Shown: positions 51,798 to 61,159, counted from the stretch's first letter. The stretch: DNA of 64,000 nt from Micavibrio_B sp964633355 (GCA_964633355.1 CAZWGO010000005.1:1-64000), one strand, 5' to 3'. Notes: generated by a model not told the origin, from the sequence alone. Program-made: numbers and translations.

Positions 51798-53403
51798 GGT
51801 GGCCTCCATTCTTTGCAGGTTGGGTTTGCGCCGGAGGAATGTCTTCTGGATCAAGTTTCGCAACAACGACCTTGTTCATCATTCCCGACATCATGTGGTA
51901 AAGCAGGTGGCAGTGGAACGCCCACTCGCCAGCCTCATCTGCCGTTATAAGGACAGAGTAGGATTTACCTGGCTCAACGATCACAACGTGCTTATTCGGC
52001 ATTTTCTCGACAGGTTGCCCGTTATCCAGCTGCACAAACATGCCATGCAGGTGCATCGGGTGCGCCATCATGGTTTCGTTTGTGAAGGTCATCCGAACAC
52101 GTTCGCCGTATCTCAAGCGGAAAGGTTCTGCGTCCGAGAACTTTTTGCCGTTGAGCGTCCAGATATAACGCTCCATGTTGCCACCCAGACGGATGTCGAT
52201 AGTGCGCTCTGCTTCGCGTTTATCCTTTTGGATACCTGCATAACGGAGATCTGAATAATCCAGCATTTTATGGCCAGCAGGGGTTCCGGCTTTTTTCCAG
52301 CCGCTGATCATGTCTTCAGGTGTCATGACCATATCCTCCATGCCTTCCATGCCCATGTCGCCCATCGTCAGCAAGGCGCGTGGACGCTGTTCCGGCTTTT
52401 CGCCTTTCATACCCTCGCGTGGAGCAAGCGTACCCAAGGCAAATCCAGAACGGTCGATTGGCTCGGCCACAACCGTGTAGGCTCTATCATCCTGCGGTGT
52501 GACAACCACATCGTAGGTTTCGGCAGGGGCAAAGCGGAACTCATCGACCTTCACAGGCTCGACATTCTGCCCGTCAGCTTGAACCACGTTCAGTTTCAGC
52601 CCAGGGATGCGGATATCAAAGAATGACATGGCCGAGGCATTGATAAAACGCAGGCGGACACGTTCCCCTGGCTTGAAAATACCCGTCCAGTTTTGATCGG
52701 GCGTTTTGCCGTTGATCAGGAATGTGTAACCTGTGACATCGGCCAGATCGGTGCGCATCATGCGCATGTCACCCCAGTCCTTGGCATCCTTCCACGCCTT
52801 GGAGAAACCGCGCTTGCTCACATCGTCAAAGAAGTCGCCTATCGTAAGACGTGTGTTTGCGTAGTATTCCGATGACATTTTCAGGTTTGCCATGATGTCT
52901 TCAGATCGCTCTTCCGAATAATCGGAAAGGACAATCACATAGTCACGATCCGTGCGGATCGGGTCTGTACCGGCGGGGTCAACAATCAATGCACCGTAGA
53001 ACCCGTCCTGTTCCTGACCGCCGGAGTGGGCGTGATACCAATAGGTACCTGTCTGGCGCAGCGGGAAACGGTAGGTAAAGGTCTTCCCTGCGGGGATGCC
53101 TGGATAGCCGCCGAAGGTCGGAACCCCATCCATGTAGTCAGGCAGCAAAAGCCCGTGCCAGTGGATGGAGGTTTCCTCGCCCATTTTGTTTGTTGCGTGA
53201 ATAACGGCTTCATCGCCTTCTTTAAAGCGAAGAACGGGGGCTGGGATGCCACCATTGACCGTGACTTTTTCGATGCTTTTTCCTGTGATATTCACAGGCT
53301 GGCGCTCGACAACCAGATTATATTCGACGGTTTTGGCGTAAGCTGGGGTTGCTGTCGCTATTATCCCCGCAAGCGCCACCATCCATAGATGATGCTTTTT
53401 CAT
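51784..53403 (-). CDS. pcoA: Copper resistance multicopper oxidase
   Basis: A 539-residue periplasmic copper oxidase of the CopA/PcoA family that detoxifies Cu(I) to Cu(II). All four copper-binding motifs are present: HWHGLLLPD, WYHAHSGGQEQDG, HPMHLHGMF and HCHLLYHMMSGMM. A Met-rich loop (MGDMGMEGMEDMVMTPEDM) near residue 350 is the usual Cu(I) binding region. The signal peptide MKKHHLWMVALAGIIATATP has no twin arginine, although this family is normally a Tat substrate. It precedes copB, whose start it overlaps by 14 bases. Confidence 0.92.
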   Translation of the reverse strand: MKKHHLWMVALAGIIATATPAYAKTVEYNLVVERQPVNITGKSIEKVTVNGGIPAPVLRFKEGDEAVIHATNKMGEETSIHWHGLLLPDYMDGVPTFGGYPGIPAGKTFTYRFPLRQTGTYWYHAHSGGQEQDGFYGALIVDPAGTDPIRTDRDYVIVLSDYSEERSEDIMANLKMSSEYYANTRLTIGDFFDDVSKRGFSKAWKDAKDWGDMRMMRTDLADVTGYTFLINGKTPDQNWTGIFKPGERVRLRFINASAMSFFDIRIPGLKLNVVQADGQNVEPVKVDEFRFAPAETYDVVVTPQDDRAYTVVAEPIDRSGFALGTLAPREGMKGEKPEQRPRALLTMGDMGMEGMEDMVMTPEDMISGWKKAGTPAGHKMLDYSDLRYAGIQKDKREAERTIDIRLGGNMERYIWTLNGKKFSDAEPFRLRYGERVRMTFTNETMMAHPMHLHGMFVQLDNGQPVEKMPNKHVVIVEPGKSYSVLITADEAGEWAFHCHLLYHMMSGMMNKVVVAKLDPEDIPPAQTQPAKNGGHHAHH

Positions 53404-53476
53404 TACTTAAATCCTTGTAAACTGACGTAAAGACACACTCGTCCAGCGCGGACGAGGTGCGTTTAAAACAGAGGAT

Positions 53477-53884
53477 TTAAGCTCGTGGAGGGCGTTTTAT
53501 ACGGGAGTGCAGATCGGAAACAACGATCTGTTGCTCAATGGAGAATGGGGCTTTGGTTGTACGCGGAAACGCAAGACCAACATTGCCCATGCCAAAGATC
53601 TTCGCATAGCCGCTGCAAGAATTGCTTACGCACTTACACTTCCCTTCGCAATGGGAAGACTTGTCCGAGGTTTCTTTCTTTGCGGCGGTTTTTTGAACAT
53701 CTTGTTTCTGTTCACCATGACCATGGCAATCTTCATGGGCGACCTGATCCGACACGGCTGCCGACTCGGCAGCAGCGACCACTGGCTCCATGATATGATT
53801 CATGCTGGCATGCGAAATGGAAGGCATTGTCCCAAGGACGAATGCAAGGACTACCAGAACATTAATGGCAATTTTCCATTTCAT
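53477..53884 (-). CDS. CopL-like small exported Cys/His protein
   Basis: A 135-residue protein with signal peptide MKWKIAINVLVVLAFVLGTM to SHA, then a region rich in Cys and His (HEDCHGHGEQKQ, SHCEGKCKCVSNSC) and the C-terminal HSRIKRPPRA. The RPPR end and size recall small exported proteins at the head of copper operons. It is first in the copper transcript and has its own promoter just before the ATG. It probably senses or buffers copper. Confidence 0.65.
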   Translation of the reverse strand: MKWKIAINVLVVLAFVLGTMPSISHASMNHIMEPVVAAAESAAVSDQVAHEDCHGHGEQKQDVQKTAAKKETSDKSSHCEGKCKCVSNSCSGYAKIFGMGNVGLAFPRTTKAPFSIEQQIVVSDLHSRIKRPPRA

Positions 53885-53892
53885 AGGTCAGT

Positions 53893-53898
53893 ATTATA
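53893..53898 (-). promoter_or_regulatory. -10 box of the copper operon head
   Basis: TATAAT on the minus strand lies only 8 bases before the ATG at 53884, so transcription would begin at or next to the start codon (a leaderless mRNA). The region upstream is A/T-rich with a poor -35 (TTCCAC). No CsoR-like palindrome is seen here, so this unit may not be under the same control as csoR-copA. Confidence 0.45.
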
Positions 53899-53937
53899 GC
53901 ATTAAATAAAATTAAGTGGAAGTGGTCTCACGCGTCC

Positions 53938-54108
53938 CTAATTTCCCGATTCTTTCTTTCGGCCAGCTTCGTATGCGGCTTCCAGCGCATCCCTGACGCA
54001 CCAGACGGCAACCTCATGAAAATCAAGACTGTCCGATTTGCGCTCCACCAGCGTTTCAATGTTGAGGTGCTGCTGGGCGATTTGTGTAAAAAGGGCTTCC
54101 TTTGTCAT
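53938..54108 (-). CDS. DUF6900-like small phage protein
   Basis: A 56-residue protein, MTKEALFTQIAQQHLNIETL then VERKSDSLDFHEVAVWCVRD and ALEAAYEAGRKKESGN. The ATG at 54108 has GGAGGGCGGC upstream. The phrase HLxIETLxxRxSDxLDFHxVAVW is that of DUF6900, small proteins in alphaproteobacterial phages and plasmids. It is the first early-region gene after the copper cassette, and marks where the inserted cargo ends. Confidence 0.75.
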   Translation of the reverse strand: MTKEALFTQIAQQHLNIETLVERKSDSLDFHEVAVWCVRDALEAAYEAGRKKESGN

Positions 54109-54118
54109 GCCGCCCTCC

Positions 54119-54349
54119 TTAAGCGTTATTCTCAGGTGCGTGTTCGCCTTCTTTAAAGACGCTGTCGCAAATGCGTTTCAGGGATTCTTCGATAAAGCTG
54201 ACATCGCCAACGTGTCCCCAGTGGATTTCATCGGGGCTGTTGGAGAAATGATCGCTGCAGGCTTCTTGCAAGCGGCGCAGCATGGCGTCGATGCTGGCGA
54301 CCTTGCGGACATAAGCGTCAACGGCTTGTTCTTTTGCGTTGGTTTTCAT
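54119..54349 (-). CDS. Hypothetical phage early protein
   Basis: A 76-residue acidic, helical protein, MKTNAKEQAVDAYVRKVASI then DAMLRRLQEACSDHFSNSPD. No family recognised. It lies 10 bases before the DUF6900 gene on the same strand with a normal site (GGGAAAAACC), so the two are likely co-transcribed from the early operon. Confidence 0.6.
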   Translation of the reverse strand: MKTNAKEQAVDAYVRKVASIDAMLRRLQEACSDHFSNSPDEIHWGHVGDVSFIEESLKRICDSVFKEGEHAPENNA

Positions 54350-54467
54350 GGTTTTTCCCTTTCGTTACAATCACATGAACGCTTCATTCCGCACGCTTAT
54401 CAAGCGAATAAGACCCAGAAATGATTGCTTTTTTTGGCCATGAACGATCATTTGATAATCATCAAAA

Positions 54468-54854
54468 TCAGCGCAGTTTTGCGGCAATACAGGCCAGCGC
54501 ACGGCGGTACATTTCCCACGCCTTGGTGCGCCCCACGCCGAAACGCCCACAGATGAGTTTCCAGCGCACGCGCTCGGCACGCAGCCACACAAGGCGGCGT
54601 TCTTCCGGCTCCAGCCATTTCAGCCAGACAAACAAAACCTCTTCCATTTCGCTGATGTCCTCTGCTGTGGGACGAATGCGCATCGGTTCAGGCTCCATCT
54701 GCAAAATTTCCATGGGTTCGCGGATGATGGCAGGCCAAGTGCTGAAATAGCCCTGGACTTTGATGTTCGGGAGACGGCGCAGGGTTCGCGCTGCAGATTG
54801 CAGTCGTTCCTCCACGTAGCTTTCACCTGGGTTGAGATATTTTTCATCGTTCAT
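54468..54854 (-). CDS. DUF6362 family phage protein
   Basis: A 128-residue protein with VEERLQSAARTLRRLPNIKV at the N-terminus and, near the C-terminus, RRLVWLRAERVRWKLICGRF and GVGRTKAWEMYRRALACIA, a helix-turn-helix like that of sigma-factor region 4. DUF6362 proteins are common in alphaproteobacterial phages and probably bind DNA. It lies just downstream of the iteron-rich region and may act on it. AAAGGA precedes the ATG. Confidence 0.75.
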   Translation of the reverse strand: MNDEKYLNPGESYVEERLQSAARTLRRLPNIKVQGYFSTWPAIIREPMEILQMEPEPMRIRPTAEDISEMEEVLFVWLKWLEPEERRLVWLRAERVRWKLICGRFGVGRTKAWEMYRRALACIAAKLR

Positions 54855-54891
54855 GCAGATTGTCCTTTCATTGGGGGTTGGTAATCACGGA

Positions 54892-55126
54892 GCTGACGCT
54901 TGCGCCCTGCAGGGGCAGCGTCAGCGTTACTCCGTAGGAGTAAGGGGGAGCCTTCCCACTGCCCACTGAACCTAAATCGCTGTTCTGAAATGCGTTTTTT
55001 CAGTGGGCAGTGGGCAAATTCAGTGGGCATGTTCCCACTGGGATTTGAGGCAAAAAGCCTTATTTTCTGCCGCTTTCTGCCAATTTCAGTGGGCATCCAG
55101 TGGGCAGTGAGTGGGCAGTGGGAAGG
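54892..55126. repeat. Iteron and palindrome region, putative replication origin
   Basis: AGTGGGCA and close variants occur about nine times between 54955 and 55122 in both orientations. The array is bounded by a perfect 17-bp inverted repeat (54951-54967 and 55110-55126). Next to it lie two palindromes: GCTGACGCT/AGCGTCAGC (54892-54925) and TTACTCC/GGAGTAA around GTA (54927-54943). It sits directly after the replication gene, where theta-type phage and plasmid origins commonly lie. A short frame of 99 codons crosses it (54851-55150) but looks like a by-product of the repeats. Confidence 0.65.
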
Positions 55127-55137
55127 GAAATTTGCCA

Positions 55138-57219
55138 TCATGATTCCCACTCATCTGTTGAGCCAGGAACCGGCACGATATCGCCCGTCGCTGCATGTTT
55201 TTGGTGGGTGGCCAATACGCTTATGCCATCTGGCAGGCGCATGCCGTCCGCCCAGAGATAACCCTGGTGCGTGCGCTGCGGCAGAGGCAGTCCATAGGCA
55301 TCGCCGTTTTTGAAGAATTTGATAATCCCAGCATTAGCCAGGGCTTGCATCTTGTTCCGAATGGCGCGGCTGCCGCCCAGCGCCTCGTGATTAGAAAACG
55401 CATCAGAAAACTGCCGCGCGGTGTAGACACGACCTTGCGCTGCTTCATCCAGCAACATGCGGATGATTGGTTCTGATTGTTCGACAACCTTGTGTGAGGC
55501 GGGTTTTTCTAAAATGACCTGCCAGCCGCGTTCCCCACGCTTGACGGTTTTTGGTTTGATTTCTTTGCCGTTCCGCAATTCAAACAGCAGCGTGCGCTCT
55601 GGGCGGCTTTCATCCGGTCGATGAAGCAATATGCCGGATGTATAATAGGATCGCAGCGCACCAGCGCCGCTGAAAGATTGAAACGGGTCTTCCTCGACCT
55701 GACGTTTGAGGATTTTCTTCGTGTGATGGGCGATGATAATGCCCGCGTGAGGATTGATTTTCCGTCTTAATGTTTCGATGCGCCGTGACATGAAAAACAT
55801 CATCGCGTCATTGTCGTTTTCGCCGCCAATGCCGCCGCCATCGAAAACATTGCGCAAGGGATCGATGACGATGATATCGGGCGGCATTTCGCCAAAGCGT
55901 TCCTTGACCGCCTGCACGATACGTTCAATGCCATCATCATCCAGCGTTATGCTGATCTGAGGCGTGATGACAAAATTGCGTTCAAGCTGTTCCAGGTGAT
56001 CGCGCACGATGTGAATTCTGTGAATGCGCTCTCTCAGATAGTCGTATTGGATTTCGGCCTGCAGATAGAAAACGCGCAATGGACGTGATGGGGATAAACC
56101 GATGAACGGCACGCCAGCTGCCATGTGCGTGAGCAGCGAGATAATAAAATCACTTTTGCCGACCTTCGGCGCACCACCGAACACCAGCGTGCCGCCAGGC
56201 GTGAGGACGCGCGGGGAAATCAAATCATCCGGTATTGGCCGTTTGTCAGCCTGCAACTGCGCAATGCTGTACATGGCAAGACTACCTTGCGCTGGTGGCG
56301 GGTCTTTGACCGCCACCCGTTCCCATTTGCGGATGATGTCGTGGACATGCAGGCCTTCCGCCACGGCATCGGCGGCATCCCATTTGGGCGGTTTCTCTGG
56401 CGGGATTTTCAGAACTTCAACCTGCACCGCACCAGCGCGGGCAGCAGCACTGGCGGCGCGGCGGGCATAATCCAGCCCTGGCTCATCATGGTCTGGCCAG
56501 ATGATGACGTGTTTTCCCTGAAGCGGAGACCAATCCGTTTTATTGACCGGCGCTTTTGCGCCATTCATGGCCGTGGTTGCGCAAATGCCCACAGAAATCA
56601 GAGCCTGTGCGCATTTCTCGCCCTCAACCAGTACTACCAGCGCGGCCTCTTTCAGCCCGACCTGATTGTAAAGAGGGCGAATATCAGGCGCACGCATGAC
56701 CCCGCGCACAGCATCCCACGGCCTGAATTCCTTACGGCCATCGGAATTATACCGATACACACTGGCGATGATATTGCCGTGCGCATCGGTATAATCCCAT
56801 TTGGCAGTCGGTTTTCCGAGTTTTCTGTTTTGCCCCTGTGGCTCAGGTGATGGTGGCTTATAAGGCCGCGTATCAATCCCAGCGCCAAGGTGGGTTTGAA
56901 TATCTTGCAGCAACGCAGGAAATTGCGTCTGGCGGTCAAACCCTTTGACGACTGCCCACAGGTCAATAATATCGCCCCCAGCGCCCGTGGCGAAATCATG
57001 CCAAAGCCCAGCCTTTGCGCCGTTCATCTCGACAACAAGGCTGTCACCTTTGTCGCCCTGGGCATTTCCGACCATGAATTTCCCACCGCGCAAAACGCCA
57101 GCAGGCAACAAATAATGCAAAATGGATGGCAATGCGCCAAGCAAGCGTGAGCGCAATTCCGAAGCCTTTGGCGGCTTCAGAGGCACGACTTTTGACGGTG
57201 AGGACTGATCCGACACCAT
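55138..57219 (-). CDS. Replication protein: Toprim primase-like and RepA-type AAA ATPase
   Basis: A 693-residue protein. Residues 30-110 are a primase-like N-terminal region without the usual zinc cysteines (GLWHDFATGAGGDIIDLWAV). Residues about 190-270 are a Toprim domain (VLVEGEKCAQALISVGICAT, IIWPDHDEPGLDYARRAA). Residues about 330-560 are a RepA/RecA-like helicase: Walker A FGGAPKVGKSDF and DIIVIDPLRNVFDGGG. The C-terminus has a winged-helix-like part. It probably primes and unwinds the phage origin, which fits the iteron array just after its stop. Confidence 0.83.
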   Translation of the reverse strand: MVSDQSSPSKVVPLKPPKASELRSRLLGALPSILHYLLPAGVLRGGKFMVGNAQGDKGDSLVVEMNGAKAGLWHDFATGAGGDIIDLWAVVKGFDRQTQFPALLQDIQTHLGAGIDTRPYKPPSPEPQGQNRKLGKPTAKWDYTDAHGNIIASVYRYNSDGRKEFRPWDAVRGVMRAPDIRPLYNQVGLKEAALVVLVEGEKCAQALISVGICATTAMNGAKAPVNKTDWSPLQGKHVIIWPDHDEPGLDYARRAASAAARAGAVQVEVLKIPPEKPPKWDAADAVAEGLHVHDIIRKWERVAVKDPPPAQGSLAMYSIAQLQADKRPIPDDLISPRVLTPGGTLVFGGAPKVGKSDFIISLLTHMAAGVPFIGLSPSRPLRVFYLQAEIQYDYLRERIHRIHIVRDHLEQLERNFVITPQISITLDDDGIERIVQAVKERFGEMPPDIIVIDPLRNVFDGGGIGGENDNDAMMFFMSRRIETLRRKINPHAGIIIAHHTKKILKRQVEEDPFQSFSGAGALRSYYTSGILLHRPDESRPERTLLFELRNGKEIKPKTVKRGERGWQVILEKPASHKVVEQSEPIIRMLLDEAAQGRVYTARQFSDAFSNHEALGGSRAIRNKMQALANAGIIKFFKNGDAYGLPLPQRTHQGYLWADGMRLPDGISVLATHQKHAATGDIVPVPGSTDEWES

Positions 57220-57224
57220 GGGCT

Positions 57225-57425
57225 TTAGGCCTTATCGCGCTCAATGGCCTTGAGCTTTATAATCCCTTCAACCCAGTGCAAAGCGCGGCCAACTTCCCGC
57301 ACTTCCTTAATAAGGGTTTCCCTGACTTCCTGCAGGCGCTCATCCGTGAGAGCTTTAAGCTGCCCGACAGGGGTGTGCTGCACCCATTTGAACATTGCCG
57401 TATCGTTTTTCTGTGCCTGATCCAT
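57225..57425 (-). CDS. Small hypothetical phage protein
   Basis: A 66-residue protein starting MDQAQKNDTAMFKWVQHTPV, ending in a helical, charged region (QEVRETLIKEVREVGRALHW). AAAGGAA precedes the ATG at 57425; the open frame reaches 57455 but with poorer context. It is 5 bases upstream of the replication gene, so co-translated. Family unknown. Confidence 0.6.
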   Translation of the reverse strand: MDQAQKNDTAMFKWVQHTPVGQLKALTDERLQEVRETLIKEVREVGRALHWVEGIIKLKAIERDKA

Positions 57426-57508
57426 ACCAGTTCCTTTCATGTGTGATGTGGTCACACAGCACTGGTTTGCCGTTGGATCGAAAAACGACGATGGATTTTC
57501 AAATTTTT

Positions 57509-58075
57509 TTACGTCATTTTGTCTTCAATATATTTCTTGAGCTTTTTCAATCGGCTAGACATGGTTGTACGGGGAATGCCCAAAAGCTCTGCTGCCTCGC
57601 TGACGCTATATTCTGTCAATAAGCTGTAGGTTTGTCTTAAGTCGTCCGGCATTTCGCTCAGGATTTTCTCGATATCCATGTTCTGCTCAGCCACAATCTG
57701 ACTCTGAGAAAAAAAGACATCACCCCAGATGCTACTTTCTCCCGTGATCGTATCCGCCAGTGTGTTGCCATCATCCTCATCACCGATCTGGAATGACAAA
57801 GAGAAATTCTGTGCGCCAGTCCAGCGTTTTTCCCTTTCAGCGTCACGCACCAGCATCAACGCCTTTCGATTAACAACGGTTTTAATGAAGCTGCGTTTGT
57901 CACCTTTTTGCGGATCAAAATCTGGCATTGAGAGCAAATAATAAAGCAGCATATCCTGCTCTAAATCCTCTTGATCATCCCGTGAAAACATCGGCATGCG
58001 GATTAAGGTTCTTGCTTTATAGGCAATAAAAAAAGCGGCGTAGGAATCCACGCCGCCGTAGCGATTATTTGACAT
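57509..58075 (-). CDS. Sigma-70 family factor, phage early regulator
   Basis: A 188-residue short sigma factor with region 2 (RDDQEDLEQDMLLYYLLSMP, FDPQKGDKRSFIKTVVNRKA) and region 4 (LRQTYSLLTEYSVSEAAELL, GIPRTTMSSRLKKLKKYIED). It is the size of ECF factors. No anti-sigma gene is adjacent. A 9-bp hairpin at 58080-58106 covers its ribosome-binding site. It may direct transcription of the long minus-strand late operon or the early genes; no other activator was seen. Confidence 0.82.
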   Translation of the reverse strand: MSNNRYGGVDSYAAFFIAYKARTLIRMPMFSRDDQEDLEQDMLLYYLLSMPDFDPQKGDKRSFIKTVVNRKALMLVRDAEREKRWTGAQNFSLSFQIGDEDDGNTLADTITGESSIWGDVFFSQSQIVAEQNMDIEKILSEMPDDLRQTYSLLTEYSVSEAAELLGIPRTTMSSRLKKLKKYIEDKMT

Positions 58076-58079
58076 TTTT

Positions 58080-58106
58080 CTACTCCTGGTTGGTGGTCAG
58101 GAGTAG
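58080..58106 (-). promoter_or_regulatory. Hairpin hiding the sigma-factor ribosome-binding site
   Basis: In the mRNA CTACTCCTG pairs perfectly with CAGGAGTAG across a 9-base loop; the AGGAG ribosome-binding site is in the 3' arm and the ATG follows 8 bases later. The structure would block initiation until it is melted, by heat, a protein or translation from upstream. Confidence 0.65.
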
Positions 58107-58271
58107 AAGATGCAAATGATGCAACTATTTGAAGGAGCTATATTAAATCAATTATTTGTATGACGAAGATATTCGGTGAAAGTTATTATTTTCTCTGGGT
58201 TTAACTGTGCGTAGCTATTTGGTGATACCTACTGCTGTATGACCAACATGCATGTATTTGTATGCTGCGAC

Positions 58272-58687
58272 TTAATGATGACTGTTTGCGAATCCGAATT
58301 GCTTTTCTTGCTCAGACCAGATCGGAGAAAATGGTTTATCAATATCGGTGAGTGCAAACCCCTCAGGCTGCCGACCGTTAAGCACAGCATCAACAATACG
58401 CGGAGAAAGAAGCATCACCCGCATAACACGCAATAGGTAGGATTTATTGATATTTTCTGCTTCCGCCAACTCGGATACCGACCGATATTTTCCTATCGCG
58501 ATCATTTTGTGCCAACGATACGCACGTCCCAGCGCCTTGAGCAGTTTTTCATCTTTGCGCACTTCTAAATCAAGGTTTCTTAAATCCTGACCTTGCGGAC
58601 CAACCAAGACTTTTTTTCCGCCCCAGCGCCGCAGATTGATGGGGATGCGCACAATGATTTTTTGATCTTCTGCGTGGTATTGCAGCT

Positions 58688-58691
<4 letters not shown>
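58272..58691 (-). CDS. Recombinase-associated HTH protein
   Basis: A 139-residue basic protein with a C-terminal helix-turn-helix (SVSELAEAENINKSYLLRVM) like that of ParB-type proteins, and an N-terminal RIPINLRRWGGKKVLVGPQG. It overlaps the recombinase gene by 4 bases (ATGA), as seen in other alphaproteobacterial recombinase modules. It may be the directionality factor or a regulator of the recombinase. Confidence 0.65.
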
Positions 58692-60042
<1,351 letters not shown>

Positions 60043-60046
<4 letters not shown>

Positions 60047-60516
60047 GCTCGTGCCTTTCTGGCGCGATGATAGGGTCGTTTTTCCTTATCCTCTTTATTG
60101 CCCAAGCCAAAGAATGCATTGCCGTTCCAGCGCGTACCGGTAATTGCAAATGCAGCACCAGAAAGGCTTTTATATTTCAGCCCCTGATATTCATAACCAT
60201 CAGCCAGCACATACACATGATGCTCAACGCCTTTGACCTCTCGCACCAATCGTGTTCCTACCGCCAGGCGACCAACATCACTACGACGCTGCTGGACTGA
60301 TTTGCCTTCGGCCAACGCTTCCAGGCGATCAATCGTTGATTTGGTCAATCCGCCATAGGTCAGCTCCTGCATCCGATAGATGATCTGATTGATCAGGTAG
60401 GTGCGATTGTTGCGCGACTGGGGAGGCACATCAAAATGCTTGTTCCATACCTGGAGCAGCTCCTTTGTCTCCATCGCTTCCAGCGCGGCATACTCTTTTA
60501 ATATGTCTATTTCCAT
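60043..60516 (-). CDS. DUF2924 family protein
   Basis: A 157-residue protein of the DUF2924 family, found nearly always beside serine recombinases in alphaproteobacterial mobile elements. LEAMETKELLQVWNKHFDVP, NRTYLINQIIYRMQELTYGG and GTRLVREVKGVEHHVYVLAD are recognisable, with a C-terminal RWNGNAFFGLG. A DNA-binding accessory role in recombination is suspected. ATG 60516 is chosen because MEIDILKEYAALEA is the family start; it overlaps the recombinase gene by 4 bases. Confidence 0.8.
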
Positions 60517-60740
60517 TGTTTTGCCCCCTTCTCCGCTCTCACTTGCGTGGGTTTGCGGCTGGGACATGAATGCTTCGAAGCAGAGGGAAGTCCAGTCAAA
60601 CTTCTCTCATTTTCCGAGCTATTTAATTGATTATGCTGGTAAATATGATGCTGGACAATTGCGCCTGCCAGGATCGTGATGATCTCGGCATAACGCTCTG
60701 CACCCGTCATTTCATCTGGATTGCGTACCCTGTAATCCAT
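60507..60740 (-). CDS. Small protein at the head of the integrase operon
   Basis: A 77-residue protein, MDYRVRNPDEMTGAERYAEI then ITILAGAIVQHHIYQHNQLN, ending RKPTQVRAEKGAKQWK. Short proteins with the same ERxxEIxxILAxG pattern usually precede DUF2924 genes. AAGGAGG is nine bases before the ATG. It overlaps the DUF2924 start. Function unknown; it may control the module. Confidence 0.65.
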   Translation of the reverse strand: MDYRVRNPDEMTGAERYAEIITILAGAIVQHHIYQHNQLNSSENERSLTGLPSASKHSCPSRKPTQVRAEKGAKQWK

Positions 60741-61035
60741 AGAGAAGAACCTCCTTCAAATTTGTTCTCCTCCTCTGGTTTGCCGTCGACATTCAAAACG
60801 ACGACGACGAAATAAAAAAAGTTTGAAACATTGTTCGAGTGCATCATTTGAAACTTGCAAACTGTGTTTTTCGGAAGTCATGCTAAATCAATGGTTTGCC
60901 ATGACCACTAAATTCGCGTTTAGTAGGCAGAGGCCGTGAGAGAATGTGAGATTTGAGAGAGAATTTCGGCTGAATTTGCGTTCTAAAGGTACGCAGGCGA
61001 AAGGCAAAACCGCGCGAACATTGGGCTTTTGCGCA
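60741..61035. other. Non-coding region between the integrase operon and attR
   Basis: No convincing gene. It must hold the integrase operon promoter on the minus strand and the recombinase-binding side of the attachment site. A small palindrome, ACTAAA and TTTAGT around TTCGCG, lies at 60907-60924. I cannot assign a precise promoter. Confidence 0.4.
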
Positions 61036-61066
61036 AAGAAAAACCCGTCATGCTGGACGGGTTGTA
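61036..61066 (-). terminator. Terminator after tRNA-Tyr
   Basis: On the minus strand AACCCGTC and GACGGGTT pair around a 6-base loop and are followed by TTTCTTT. It lies just past the tRNA-Tyr 3' end and, if the attachment reading is right, was supplied by the element to replace the displaced terminator at 7084-7112. Confidence 0.8.
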
Positions 61067-61072
61067 GAATAA

Positions 61073-61093
61073 ATGGTGGAAGGGACAGGATTT
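61073..61093 (-). repeat. attR candidate within tRNA-Tyr
   Basis: The 21-base repeat unit that matches 7114-7134 with one mismatch; 17 bases (61077-61093) are identical. It covers the discriminator, acceptor 3' strand and part of the T arm of tRNA-Tyr, so the element's own end rebuilds a complete tRNA. Confidence 0.65.
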
Positions 61094-61159
61094 GAACCTG
61101 TGTACTCTCACGAGGGCAGATTTACAGTCTGCTGCCATTAACCACTCGGCCACCCTTCC
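61074..61159 (-). tRNA. tRNA-Tyr (GUA anticodon)
   Basis: A complete class II tRNA of 86 bases on the minus strand: acceptor GGAAGGG/CCCTTCC, anticodon loop with GTA between GCAGA and TCTGC, long variable arm (CCTCGTGAGAGTAC region), T arm CAGGTTCAAATCCTG and encoded CCA at 61074-61076. It is the apparent insertion target of the element. Confidence 0.95.

Noticed and set aside
54951..55126. CRISPR array
   Set aside because: The units are only 8-9 bases, in both directions, with no regular spacers and no cas genes.
54851..55150. 99-codon frame across the iteron region
   Set aside because: Its sequence (repeated HCPL and GQWE phrases) is just the repeats translated, and it overlaps the end of the replication gene. 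A small chance of translation remains.
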